The notes under the pieces: model-generated
What the model saw: the letters and a program-made list of their open reading frames with translations, nothing else
Databases searched by the model: none
Told to the model about the DNA's origin: nothing
Shown here: positions 19,187 through 28,833 of the stretch, piece by piece
Layout of the letters: each line of letters starts with the position of its first letter
How positions within the stretch are numbered: position 1 is the stretch's first letter
Made by a program: the position numbers and the translations under genes
From: Gnetum montanum
Taxonomy: Eukaryota; Streptophyta; Gnetopsida; Gnetales; Gnetaceae
NCBI GenBank assembly: GCA_015680685.1
Contig: MNCI01016535.1
Location: forward strand, 1-28,833
Length of the DNA: 28,833 nt
Direction of reading: 5' to 3'

Positions 19187-21205
19187 TAAATGAAAACTCG
19201 TCCTTGAGTTCCTTACAAAATATTAGGAAGTTATGGGATTATTGACTGAATGAAAACTAACGATGACATGGAATGACAAACTCAAAGTGCCCGATGAATG
19301 GATTGACAAACATATTACAACATTTTTGTTCATAACCATTGTGGTGAACACTATACATAAATAACATTCAGATCCTCATTTGATAGCTTGAAGAGAGAGA
19401 GAAAAGAAAATGAGACGTGTTGCTACCGATGTTGAAAATGTGTACACCATTGTTCATTCATGGCCACATGATCAAGCTTGTTCCTTGTGTAAATGCTTTT
19501 TGCTCCAGTCCATTCTGAGTGCTCCCTTCTATCCTAGTCCATTGTTCATGTGATCTCCATCTACACGTACAACACAATCACAAATTAGCAAGGATAAATA
19601 AGACATAATGTCGTTGATACCTTACGTAGATATGAAGCACATTGGCTAGGTTGTGGGTATGGCAGATACTGAGTTAGAGGTTTATAACTAATGACTACCC
19701 AAGGTGTAGGGGTGAGATAAGTAATGGAATGGAAAAGTTTGTGATAGGACCCCCATGACTAAGAGCGAACCTCTGGTAGCGATAGGGTGGAAAACCTGAA
19801 AGAACAAGAAAAATGAGAGAAATAACAATGGTGAAGCCATTAAGACAAAACAAAAATGGATGTCACTAATGGGGTGAATGAGAAATAGTTGATTGCAAGA
19901 AATGTTTTGAAGGAAAAGAACTTAACAAGTGCACCAAAAAGAAATGCCAGTGGGTCCTCCCCAAAGCAAGCTCATGCCCTTAATGCCTTAACAAACCCAC
20001 AAACCAAAGAGTCTGTAGGCTCTCGGAATGACATATGGAAACAATGGTTAAGAATGTACCTACAAGAGTTTACCAAAGAATAATAATGTGGAAACCAAGA
20101 TATAGATTAATCATAAAATTGGTAATGAGGTGGGAGATATAAGGTAATATCAAAAAATAGGAGAGAATGAAATGGGATCTCAAAATCAAGGTTGTGTAAA
20201 GTCCCATGTGTAGTATGTGATTAAGGTGACTTAATAAAATTCAGCCCAAATCTAGATTAAAACTAACCACATCCAATGAGCTCGCATCAACACACTTGAT
20301 CAATCCATCCTCATAAGGCAACAAGAATGTGTCCACAGAGCCACCACCATTCCAACAAGAAAAAGATAGAGGAGTAGGAAGCGAGAAAGGAACTTGGTTA
20401 GAGGGAACCTTTAGGCATGGGTAACATGTCTTTCCAATGCCATAACCAGTGCTTGTAGCCCATGTTTCTTATTATTTTTAAGGGTTGTGCTTTGAATTCT
20501 CACTAGTTTTTTTCTATGTTTTTTTTTTTGCATGAGAACCACACCATGCAAAGACTTATTTGATTTAGTCAACTTCCTAATATTTGGTCAAGAGTGGAAT
20601 GGTAGAAAACTTATGAAAACATCCAAGTACCCAAGAGAATAGCTAGCACAAATGCATCGAATCCCCTTGAGGTCGCACCCTTTTTAATCCATTTGAATCT
20701 TTCCTTATTTTGAAGAATACCAAGCCACCAATTCATTAATAAGTTTACTTTAAAAAGAAGGGACAGTACAATTCTAAGATCAAGGAAGACCATAGAGCTG
20801 AATGGATGAATAGATGACATGGACTCATTGCTTGTTTCATCAAAAGAAACCATATCTTAGTATCAACATTAAAAGTCAAAGGTAAAAGCCAAACATTAGC
20901 AATCAACACCATTATAGTACAATCCACCATCATTAGCACTTATTAGATTATGAGTGAAAGTAATTTAAACAAAATGTAATAGAAAAAGAAATAGTAAAAA
21001 TGTTAACAACGATGTAAAACAAAAACAAGTAAAGATAAAAAATATGTAAAAAAATGTATAAAACAAAAAGGACAAAAGAATTGAGGGCTTTAGAATGGTT
21101 AGAATTAGTGGGCATCTCCCACACGACTAAGTTGGAAGGAGGAAATCTAGAATAATGAGCAAGGTTGTCCATTAATAGAGGTAGTGTTAGTATTGGTCAT
21201 TTTCG
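19187..21205 (-). other. E2 post-integrase region
   Basis: About 2 kb between integrase and the PPT. It shows blocks of homology with E1 9364-10974. Positions 20853-20611 (80 residues) and 20939-20745 (64 residues) are open in overlapping frames and match E1 9676-9890, but neither resembles a known envelope or other protein. A conserved block lies at 20240-20460. A candidate intron lies at 19561-20059. Frames on the plus strand (such as 19889-20083) are incidental. Confidence 0.6.
19561..20059 (-). other. Candidate intron in E2 post-integrase region
   Basis: The donor GGTACAT (GT at 20059-20058) aligns with the E1 GGTAAGT. The 3' end has CTAAT, a T-rich stretch and GTGTAG, with AG at 19562-19561. 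Length is 499 bp, against 470 bp in E1. The donor is weaker than that of E1. Confidence 0.35.
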
Positions 21206-22400
21206 ACTAATGGAAAGTTTTGGTTTGCTGGATGTTGACTAATAATTTCCTATCCAAGCTTTTAGGTTTATAGATCATCATGGCCCCTGAAGGGAAATTT
21301 TCATGAATGATATAAGGTCCTTCCCATAGTGTTTGAAATTTAATTCATTGTGGCACATGTGTGGGATTCCAATATAGAACCTTATCTCCTAGTTGGTATT
21401 TGACTTTTCTAATCCTTAGATCATGACATTGCTTGTTGAAGGTCTCATGCAATTCATTGGATGACAAGGTGGCTAATCAGTTTTCATCTAGCAAGTTAAG
21501 GTTCATTAACGATTCTTTTTATGCTAGATTGAGGTCAAGGTTGAGGTCACACATTGTAGATAGTGTACGGAGCTCATCTTGGATAGGAAGTGTTGGAAGT
21601 TTACCATACACTAACTCATAGAGAGAATAGCCTATAGGGAGTTTCCATGTGGAGTGGTACATCCAAAGATCATCATTCAATTTGGTGCTCCAGTCTCACT
21701 TATACTTGCTAATGGTTCTTGTCAAGATTCTTGTGATTTTCCTATTGGTGACTTCAACTTAACCATTTGCTTGAGGGTGATATGGTGTAGTCAGCTTATG
21801 CTCAACTCCTAAGCATTGCATCAACTTTCAAAAAGTCGCACCTATAAAATGTGCACCATTATTGGAAATAAGTGCATGAGGTATGCCAAACTTGTTTATG
21901 ATTTGTTGTTGGAAAAATTTTGTAGCGGTAGATGATGTGCAATCAATGACAATGGCTGCTTCTACCCATTTTGTAGAATAGTCAACAACAACAATGATGT
22001 ATGCTTTTCCATTGTACATCGGTGTAATAGGCCCCATAAAATCAATTCCCCATATGTTGAAGGGTTCTAAGGGTTGAATCTATTGTTGTGGATCCTCCAT
22101 TCTAGTAGTCATTCCCCCATCGCGTTGGTAGTGCTCACAAGATTGGATGAAATGATGAGCATCCTAAAACAATGTAGGCCAATAATATCCTACAAGAAAT
22201 ATTTTAATGGTTGTTCATATCCTAGCATAATGACCCCTACAAGGGCCCTCATGAGTGTCTTGGAGAACTCGCAATTGATCTACTTCGGGAACACACCATC
22301 GGACCAAGCCATTGGAACATACCTTATAAAGTTGTCCATTAATTTCCATGAAATATTTGGATCAGTGAAGAAACTGTTGTTTCTTTTTAACGTCCAACCC
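21206..22400 (-). pseudogene. E2 integrase, inactive
   Basis: The zinc-binding part (about 22330-22100) has CEHYQRDG where E1 has CECC, so a zinc-ligand Cys is Tyr. The core at 22037-21828 is open: GIDFMGP just upstream, then VVDYSTKWVEA and HALISNNGAHF, where the second catalytic Asp is Asn. The Glu motif ANG-VEVTNRKI near 21755 contains a TAA. The C-terminal part, LGDKVLYWNP and LWEGPYII, lies near 21400-21300. Three separate lesions hit required residues. It is homologous to E1 8160-9363. Confidence 0.88.
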
Positions 22401-23270
22401 TTATGGTGTTTCTTGTGTAAGGAGATAGATAAGAATGCTACTATACCAATTTGTCTTTGTGGTTAATTGATTATTTACTACACTTGCAAAGAGAAGCTCA
22501 TTAGCAAAGTGGTCAGAAATGTGATATTCGTCCTCTTTGTTGTCCCATAATAATTGAGATGAATAATCATTAACAACATTCTCAGTGCCTTTACGATTGA
22601 TCATCATAAGATCGAACTCTTGCAAGATCACAAGCCATTGTATAATGCAAGGGCTCACCGTTGGTTTATTCATTAGGAACCAAATTGCACTATGGTCCAT
22701 GTGTACAAATATCTTATAGCCCAATACATAGTGCCTAAAATTTTCTAGTGCAAACACCACAACCATTAATTTTTTTCCGGTGTGGTATAATTGAGTTGTG
22801 CATCAACAATACTTCAACTTGTACAATGAATGTAATAGGGTCATTTATGGTCATCTAACTGTGTAAGTACGACTCCTAAAGCAAAGTTGAATGCATCAAT
22901 CATTATGTGGAATGGTTTGGACCAGTTAGGAGGTTGTAGAATAAGTGTTTCTACAAACTTCTATTTTAAGGTTTGGAAGGCTAGCTCACATTCCCTGGTC
23001 CATTCAAAGTGTATGTCCTTCTTTGTTAGTTCTACCAAAGGTTTTGCAATCCTTGAAAAGTTCTTAATGAAGCATCTATAATAGCCAGTATTTCCAAGGA
23101 ATGATCGAATATCTTTTATAGTGTCAGGTTGATGAGTAATTCCTTGGATGATTTTAATCTTTTTGGGATCTACCTCTATCTCTATTTGTGAAATCTTGTG
23201 CCATAATACAATGCCTTCTTCAACTATTAAATGGATTTTTTGTCAATTGAGCCTTAAGTTGGTTTCATCA
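22401..23270 (-). pseudogene. E2 RT C-terminus and RNase H
   Basis: From 23270 the sequence enters at the RT end (ETNLRLN-like, then a degraded GHKIS motif and IIQGIT), passes the thumb and reaches RNase H. Positions 22766-22401 are open for 121 residues: VVFALENFRHYVLGYKIFVHMDHSAIWFL, with the TDH-type Asp as MDH, and GTENVVNDYSSQL at the end. The upstream strand (HIMIDAFNFALG, about 22900) is in another frame. RNase H is better preserved than in E1, but the N-terminal half is separated by stops near 22770-22800. Confidence 0.85.
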
Positions 23271-23305
23271 AAAAAGGGAGGGTGTGTATAGACTGGTCAG
23301 CATGG
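23264..23305 (-). other. E2 internal deletion junction (protease to RT)
   Basis: Protease sequence matching E1 up to about 5970 is followed within a few tens of bp by RT sequence matching E1 from about 7238. About 1.25 kb is therefore lost. A stretch at 23275-23293 reads on the plus strand like E1 RT sense sequence at 6876-6894, so it appears inverted in E2. Confidence 0.75.
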
Positions 23306-23616
23306 TGACAATATCCTCCACTAATCCTAATGGGATAGTGATGGACTGGTCAGCCAACTCTAAACAAATGTTACTCTTTTGTAGTGGAGGTAGGTTCTAG
23401 GCTTTCTACATTTCTTGAGAGATTAAGTTTAACACCAGAACTTGAATCCAAAAGAGATTTGCAAGGCTCATTTACAAAGATTTGCAAATATATAAGAGGA
23501 CTCCCAGGATCAGAGAATTTCCTAGAAAGATGGCCAACTTTAATCCAATTGATAATGGCATGAGTCAACATGACCATGTGCGTTGGATGTGATTTTTGGT
23601 TTGAAGGAAGCTCCAA
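23306..23616 (-). pseudogene. E2 aspartic protease, N-terminal part only
   Basis: Positions 23616-23371 are open for 81 residues and align with E1 5690-5880 (HMVMLTHAIINWIKVGHLSRKF, then the IYLQI stretch). The active-site loop reads LLDSSSGVKLNLS where E1 has LLDLGSDVNLIS, so the D-x-G motif is destroyed. A frame change leads to the LVEDIV-equivalent near 23320, where the deletion begins. The C-terminal half of the domain is missing. Confidence 0.8.
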
Positions 23617-23769
23617 AGATTCAAATGATGGTAAGGCAATTGGAAAATTAGCTGCTTGTGGCTATAAGGACTTGGTTGGACTATTGGTTCTAACGAAAGG
23701 TCTCTTCTTTATTCTGTTGTCTAAACCAAAAATAGGTTGAGGATTGATAGCCCTTGTAGCATTACATTG

Positions 23770-26094
23770 CTACGATTGGGCAAGGAGCTTGCCCTGAATA
23801 GTTAGAGTAGGCGGTAATGGAGCTAAGGGTGGAAGAGGTGCAATTGGATGAGAAGGATAATACATTTGTGGAACATCGCTCCTAGGATAAGTAGTTCTAT
23901 AGTACTCATGGGTTTGGTAGTGAGGTTGAGAAGCGACATGACTAGTGAAGTCATGTGAAGAAATCAACTGCTAAACGTAGTACCCATATGGGTCAAGTTG
24001 ATAGTAAGGGTATTGTTGATGTGGTAATGGCATTCCCCATGATTGTGGGTGTTTCCATTGTTGATACTGCTCATTCGATTGTGGTGGAGCTCCACTCAGA
24101 TAATATGTCAAGTGTTGGTGGAACTACCTTGGGTTACCTTGAGGATAAGGTAACCTTTAAGGTGTTTGCCATCTATTTAATCGTGGGTTTAGTGCATACA
24201 CCCTAGACTCCTATAGATGTGAGACTACTAGGAAACATCCTTTAGGATGGTCATATTAACATATCTCATATCTGCCATCATTGTCTATGTCTGAATCCAC
24301 AACCTCTTCAATGACAACAACTTTTCCCTTACCCCTATTACGTGCATACTCAGCTTCTTTCGTTTACCTTCTCTCCTGGTCACTACTTTGCTCTCTAGAC
24401 TCCTCAACTATTTTTAGAACAATTTAAAATTTATCATCTAGAGAGTTCCACATTTGATCTACCTTTGTTGATACATCTGATGTAAATTTTTTAATGGGAA
24501 AAGTCTTCCTATTCACCATCTCTTCAAGTGATGACTCTTCTTCATCTTCCTATTCACAAAATCTAACTTCCTTGTTTCAAAGGGAATGATCTCTATTGTA
24601 TTCCTCCAAACTTTATCTTTTCCTTAACTCACCTTCCTCTTTGGAAGCTTGCTCCAATAATCTTTATACTTGATGGGCTCTAAGCTCAGATAGTCTCCCT
24701 TGGGCATAAGTCCCAATGGTTCTTCGTGTTTCATACCTAAGCCCATCTACAAGATGGTGTAGTTGTTTCCTCTGTGAGTAACCATGGCTAGGGCAATGAT
24801 GTAATAGTGCATAATATCAGCCCATGGTAGCATCCAAGGATTTTTGTTTTCCTTATTTCCATCCTTGGATTTGCTTATGTAGGTTGGACACTTGGGAGTA
24901 CGTTTGATACTTATCATTGAATAGCTCTAACATGGTACTCCATCGACAAAGGGATTCCAGTTCAAAGGACCAGTACCAGCTTTCTAATTTCTTAATCAGT
25001 GTCCATAGAAACAACTTTAGTTTTTTCCATTCATTTTCTATATTTTGCAAGGCACATGCATCATAGAACACTTGTAGATGATTTTGAGGATCAGCGTTGT
25101 ATCCTCCTTCAAATCGTGGGATATTGTTCATGTCTAATATTTTGATCCTACTATCCTTTTGATGCCTTGTTGGGATCCTAATGACCTTAGTAATATCTAG
25201 CATACTTCAGGTAGCAAGTAGGGGTTCATCGTGATGGTATCCTCTATGGCTTCTATGATGCCTATGTTGTTCCCTACTCTCCCTCCTTTTGTCGTGTGTT
25301 TCTCTAGAATGCCCTCATTCCCTTTCTCGATCATTTTGTCTATGATCCCGATTTTTTCTACCATTATCCTCAAGGTTTTTTCCCTTGAGACTACGTCCAA
25401 ATCCCAAAGGAGAGGGGGAAGGAGATGATGAAGGTGGAGAGGAAGGAGGACTGGTACCATGATGGTGCCTGTCACTTTCTCTTTGGTGGTCGCAACGTCA
25501 GCCACGATTATGATCGGAATTTTCATCATCACCATGTGCTTGTGTTTCTTTTTTATATCCTTTATATCCATTGGTATCAAAACCTAGGTTATGAATGGTT
25601 GAGTGAAGATTCTGATACATAACTCCTTGACCAAACTCAACGAGAGGAACATCGTTATGTGGAAAACCTCTTGAGGTAAGTTCATCACCTTCGTTTTCAC
25701 TTATGACATACGGGACATCCTAAGACCACTTTCCCTTCATATATTTGTAATGTCTCTCCCATTGTAGGTCCCTTTGATGTTGTGCCTCCATGGGTCGATA
25801 ATCTCTCGAATCTTGTTCATGCACAACATACTCCAATTGTAAGTGTTGCATACCAATTCGTGTGAGAGAAAAAAGAAGCATGCTTGGGATTGAGCAATTG
25901 GAGGGTAACACTATGTTACCTTCTAAATCTTGCCAACATAGTTGTTCATCCTAGTGGAGGATAAAGGTAAAGTCTGGTAATACTCATCAGGATGAATGTA
26001 TACCAAGCAAAACTATTGGGGTACTGGTGGATTATCCCTGCACACTCTACCTTTGATTATTCATGGTGTCAAACCTAGGTGGTGAAGCACTCAT
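23770..26094 (-). pseudogene. E2 gag, broken
   Basis: The likely start ATG is at 26094 and is followed by an in-frame stop after 15 codons. The sequence continues through an Arg/Ser/His/Pro-rich tract (about 25500-25230) into the capsid-like part at 25203-24853 (IPRFEGGYNADPQNH). The Lys-rich part contains the region that E1 lacks (24490-24720). A CQYDHPKGC knuckle lies near 24260. The Pro/Leu-rich tail (23967-23770) aligns with E1 5309-5491. The longest ATG frame at 25580-25197 is a shadow; the neighbouring frame is the conserved Arg/Ser/His-rich one that leads into the capsid-like part. Confidence 0.8.
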
Positions 26095-26228
26095 AAGAAT
26101 AAGGAGACATGATTGATTATTCAGTGTGTAATACTCTCTTTTCAATGATTATAAAATAACTAATCCTAAGGGTTCGTTCCAACGATGGAAAGATTTCCTA
26201 AGTTCTAATCAGCACACAAACAACAAAG

Positions 26229-26246
26229 TCCTTGGCAACAACACCA
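26229..26246 (-). other. E2 primer-binding site, tRNA-Asp type
   Basis: TGGTGTTGTTGCCAAGGA on the minus strand lies one base from the 5' LTR. It differs from the Athila-type tRNA-Asp site at five positions, all transitions. It confirms the orientation and the LTR boundary. Confidence 0.9.
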
Positions 26247-26970
26247 ATGATGAGTGATGAGGTACCCCTATACTCAACCATATGAATACAAGTGTTACAC
26301 ACGATCCAATCGAACTCCAAGGACTAAGTGCTTATGCACCTTCATAGAATAAGGATGGATTAGGTGATCGTTGTCTTCCCAAGCTTACTCATATGGTGTG
26401 ATTGTATGGTTAAGTAAACTTGAGGTATATGATTTTTATGCTTTTTATGTTTTATTTCCTAGTGCTAAAAAGGGAGAAATGAAATAATTAAGTAACTAAT
26501 TTAATTTAACTAATTAGCTAGGTTCTAACTAGTCCTAACACCAGCATTCATTCTCACTCTCCATACACATCCTAAACCAGTGTAACACTACTAGGATTAC
26601 CAAACGCTAGTCATTTCTAGGTTACCAAGTGTTCCACGTATGCTCGAAGTGGTTGTACTAAGTGTGCTTACTTGTTGAAAATTAACACATAAATAAAACA
26701 ACCAATTAACTAATAAAAGCATTGAATATCTATAAATAACATTAAATGTAATAAATAAGCTATTTTGAATATTGCAAGGTTTATCACAAAGTTCATCTTT
26801 ATTTCTGGACACAAGGTGTGCTCAAGTACAGAATGCTCGAATAAAGATCTATTCACTTTATGACTCCTACTGCGGACACTCAAAAATAATTCTAACTCTA
26901 GAAAGGGAAAACTGCAAGATTTTGGATAAGGAACTACAAAACTAACTGGAAAATCAAGTGCCCTTCTCTC

Positions 26971-26979
26971 TTATTTATA
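26971..26979 (-). promoter_or_regulatory. TATA box of E2 5' LTR
   Basis: TATAAATAA on the minus strand in CCTATAAATAAGAG, located 15 bp after the GATATC array, as expected for the E2 promoter. Confidence 0.75.
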
Positions 26980-26993
26980 GGCAATGAGACAAG

Positions 26994-27098
26994 CTCTAAT
27001 ATCGCATGTCCAATATTACTTTGGCATCTCCAATATCATGTACCCAATATCGAGGGTCCGATATCGAGGATCCGATATCAGGGATCCAATATCGCAAC
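26994..27098 (-). repeat. GATATC-motif array in E2 5' LTR U3
   Basis: Seven copies of a motif close to TCC(G/A)ATATC, including tccgatatcagg, gtccgatatcgag and tccaatatcg, at 13-18 bp spacing. GATATC is palindromic. The array occupies nearly all of U3 upstream of the TATA box and is a plausible enhancer block; the function is inferred. Confidence 0.85.
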
Positions 27099-27104
27099 TC
27101 ATCA

Positions 27105-28203
27105 CTATTTTCTGTCGTTGGGGTAGAAAAACAAATAGGGAAGTCATTGGAAAGAGAGAACAGAACCTCATGCTCCCCATGGACCTTGCATGCGCACTGT
27201 CGATGGGCATTGCTAATAACACATAGGTGTGTAGCAGGAATGCCAAGGGAAGAGCTGTTGACTACTGATAATGTGCTATCTTATGCCACTACCATCTACA
27301 GTCTGACAACATGCCTTGCTGCTCTAGTGTTGAGCTTGCATGGTGTCTGCAACATGCATCGCTGTCCACTACCTACTAGTAATTACTAGTGGAGAAAAAG
27401 AATAACCACTATGAATAGGAGAAGAGGAGGCCCAATCTCCCCTTGCTAATCCACTACTGCTCAATGGAGAGAGATTCATCCTTTGAGAAGAGAGCCCCCC
27501 TCCAAATTTGATGTTTGAGCCCCTCTCAGAGATCAATCCCTTTTGCTGTTGTCATTTGCCACTATTTAAATAATGGCAGCCCGTAATTCCCATGTTCTAT
27601 CTTGTCAGGTTGTCTCCCCATTTCCATAGTAACTGCAACATCATCCACATTCTCAATGAAATGCCTATAAAGTCTACCACTTCGTTGTAACTACTGCCAT
27701 GTCCATTACGTAACTCCTAGCCACCATTCAGCACCACCACTCCACTACCATCGACGTAACCACAACCACATTCTCACCTATAACACCTACGTTTTCCAGT
27801 AATGCCTACCACAATAATGGCCACCATGAATCATTGAATCCATACACCTAAATTCTCAACACCTATATGTGGTAGTGGGATAGCCAGTTAATGTGGAAGT
27901 TTCTCTTAGAATGTGGAAGTTCATGCAATGGGCCTGATTTGGTGTGAAGAAGTTAGGTAAGATGGCTCTCATAATTCATGCATGTGAATTTCAATACTCA
28001 TCTTCACTTGTGGTGTTGCATAGAAATAAGAGTCCAACAGAAATTTTGAAGCTATTTTGAAATGCTGGAACCATGGGAGAAGGTGTGGAGTATTTGTAAG
28101 ATGAACCTCTATTATCTTTTTTAGTATAATTTATTTTATTTTTTTCTCCTCTTTTTTTTTTGAATCAAAACCCTGTGCCTAGCATGGGAAGTTGGCATCA
28201 ATG
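27105..28203 (-). repeat. E3 5' LTR, outer part
   Basis: It continues the E3 LTR after E2. Positions 27470-28203 align with 12331-13080. The outer end reads GGCATCAATGCA against GGCATCAACA in the other copy, so the boundary is 28200-28205. With 17751-18326 the LTR totals about 1.67 kb. Open frames at 26984-27389 straddle the E2 boundary and are not genes. Confidence 0.85.
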
Positions 28204-28833
28204 CAACTATTTAAATATATGTTAGAAGGACATATAGCCAACACAATACTTTTATAGAACTTAAGTAGAACATAAATTTAAAGAACATCATATGTTTAAC
28301 ACTAAGTAGCCAACTAGAAAAATAACATGAAAAGTAAAAAACTTTCCAAGTTTTGAGTTGTCTATTTAGGTGTACAAACTTAGAATTGAAATAATGCTTT
28401 GAAAATTTAAGAGAGGAAAATTAATCGTTAGTAAGGAGAATGATCTTAGTCCTAACAATATTTACGTCACTTTCCACATGTATGCTTTAACTTAAAATAG
28501 CAAAAAGATTTAAAGTGGTAATACAAAGCTTTGGCAAATTACCAACTTTTGTAAGAGAATTAGATCTAAAGAAAAATGATAACATAAATTGTCCAAACAA
28601 ATTTTTCATAACAATTGATCTTACATGGAGATTCTCCTTCATTAGCATTATCCCACTTCTTAATATAAGATTTAATTTTTGAGTTAACTCTAGTCTTGTC
28701 ATATGAAGAAAAATTTTTCCAAATTTTTCATCACAATTGACCTGACATTGAGATTCTCTTTCATTAGCATGAGCCCANGTGTGTGTGTTTTTTTTTTTTG
28801 AAATCAATCTTTTAACTATAAAAAGTAATTAGT
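28204..28833. other. Flanking DNA, no gene recognised
   Basis: AT-rich sequence outside E3 with no recognisable coding or LTR signature. It contains two diverged copies of a 57-bp stretch (28599-28655 and 28722-28777) and an N at 28778, followed by a short GT run and a T run. The frame at 28487-28807 crosses the N and merely reflects the repeat. Confidence 0.6.
28599..28777 (+). repeat. Diverged direct repeat, two copies of about 57 bp
   Basis: 28599-28655 and 28722-28777 both read like aatttttcat.acaattga..t.acat.gagattct.cttcattagcat, with about ten differences. The offset is about 123 bp, which suggests an ageing tandem unit of that length. Confidence 0.8.

Larger units (their letters stand above)
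18327..27104 (-). mobile_element. LTR retrotransposon E2 (same family as E1), full-length with RT deletion
   Basis: 8778 bp with both LTRs, PBS, PPT and a target duplication. Element order on the minus strand is LTR, PBS, gag, protease, deletion, RT end, RNase H, integrase, post-integrase region, PPT, LTR. Gag, protease, RNase H, integrase and LTR ends align with E1. About 1.2-1.3 kb covering the protease C-terminus and most of RT is missing relative to E1. The LTRs differ by roughly a tenth by eye, mainly transitions, so the insertion is old. It inserted into the E3 5' LTR. Confidence 0.93.
26248..27104 (-). repeat. E2 5' LTR
   Basis: 857 bp with ends TGATGAGT and ACTCATCA. It holds the U3 array (27098-26994), the TATA box (26979-26971) and AATAAA (26803-26798). 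The element strand of the last 150 bp matches the E1 LTR ends. The frame at 26597-26812 is inside the LTR and is not a gene. Confidence 0.95.
18322..27109. repeat. Target-site duplication of E2 (ctatc / ctatt)
   Basis: Five bases, 18322-18326 (ctatc) and 27105-27109 (ctatt), flank E2 directly with one transition between them. Five bp is the usual Ty3/gypsy duplication. It shows that E2 arrived by integration into E3 LTR sequence. Confidence 0.8.
12331..28203 (-). mobile_element. LTR retrotransposon E3 (Ty3/gypsy, Tat-like, non-autonomous), host of E1 and E2
   Basis: On the minus strand: 5' LTR (28203-27105 and 18326-17751, split by E2), leader, gag, protease, a reading frame of unknown function, an integrase tail, a non-coding stretch, PPT and 3' LTR (13080-12331, cut by E1). 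The LTR ends are TGTTGATGC and GCATCAACA. The internal region is only 4670 bp, and RT, RNase H and the integrase core are missing. It shares no obvious sequence with E1/E2 and is the oldest layer, since both insert into it. Confidence 0.85.

Noticed and set aside
22074-22466. 130-residue plus-strand frame
   Set aside because: Antisense to the E2 integrase zinc-binding region, which has clear homology to E1.
26984-27389. Two overlapping plus-strand frames
   Set aside because: They cross the E2 LTR end into E3 LTR sequence and match no protein family.

Overview
The window looks like intergenic heterochromatin from a seed plant, probably a dicot. It is AT-rich and filled with old, broken reverse-transcribing elements nested inside one another. 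I found no host gene, tRNA, rRNA or CRISPR array. Plant origin is inferred from the Athila/Tat-type Ty3/gypsy elements, tRNA-Asp-type primer sites and an endogenous caulimovirid. The species cannot be named.

Layout. (1) Positions 1-2255 hold an antisense fragment of an endogenous plant pararetrovirus (Caulimoviridae): a coiled-coil-like region, protease, reverse transcriptase and the start of RNase H, all with stops. A 54-bp second copy of its RT region sits at 2256-2309, on the junction with the next element. (2) Element E1, about 2310-12330, plus strand, is an Athila/Tat-like element with a truncated 5' LTR, tRNA-Asp-type PBS, gag, protease, RT, RNase H, integrase, a post-integrase region, a 502-bp N gap and a 3' LTR. 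(3) Element E3, 12331-28203, minus strand, is a different Ty3/gypsy element that carries gag and protease and only the tail of integrase. Its 3' LTR is cut at 12331 by E1, and its 5' LTR is split at 18326/27105 by E2. (4) Element E2, 18327-27104, minus strand, is of the same family as E1 and is complete end to end: two 848/857-bp LTRs, TGATGAGT/ACTCATCA-type ends, a 5-bp target duplication with one mismatch, PBS and PPT. Most of its RT is deleted. (5) Positions 28204-28833 are flanking DNA with a degenerate direct repeat.

Nothing here looks able to encode a working element. Every gene has in-frame stops or frameshifts, and several catalytic motifs are gone: the pararetroviral RT box reads YIDG, the E1 RT box is missing, and the E2 integrase has Asn at its second catalytic Asp. 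The most interesting non-coding signals are subfamily-specific arrays of palindromic motifs in the LTR U3 regions, a well-formed candidate intron shared by E1 and E2 downstream of integrase, and an Arg/Ser/His-rich Gag tract hidden behind longer shadow reading frames. Several single Ns mark contig joins with duplicated or inverted overlaps, so some apparent repeats are assembly artefacts.
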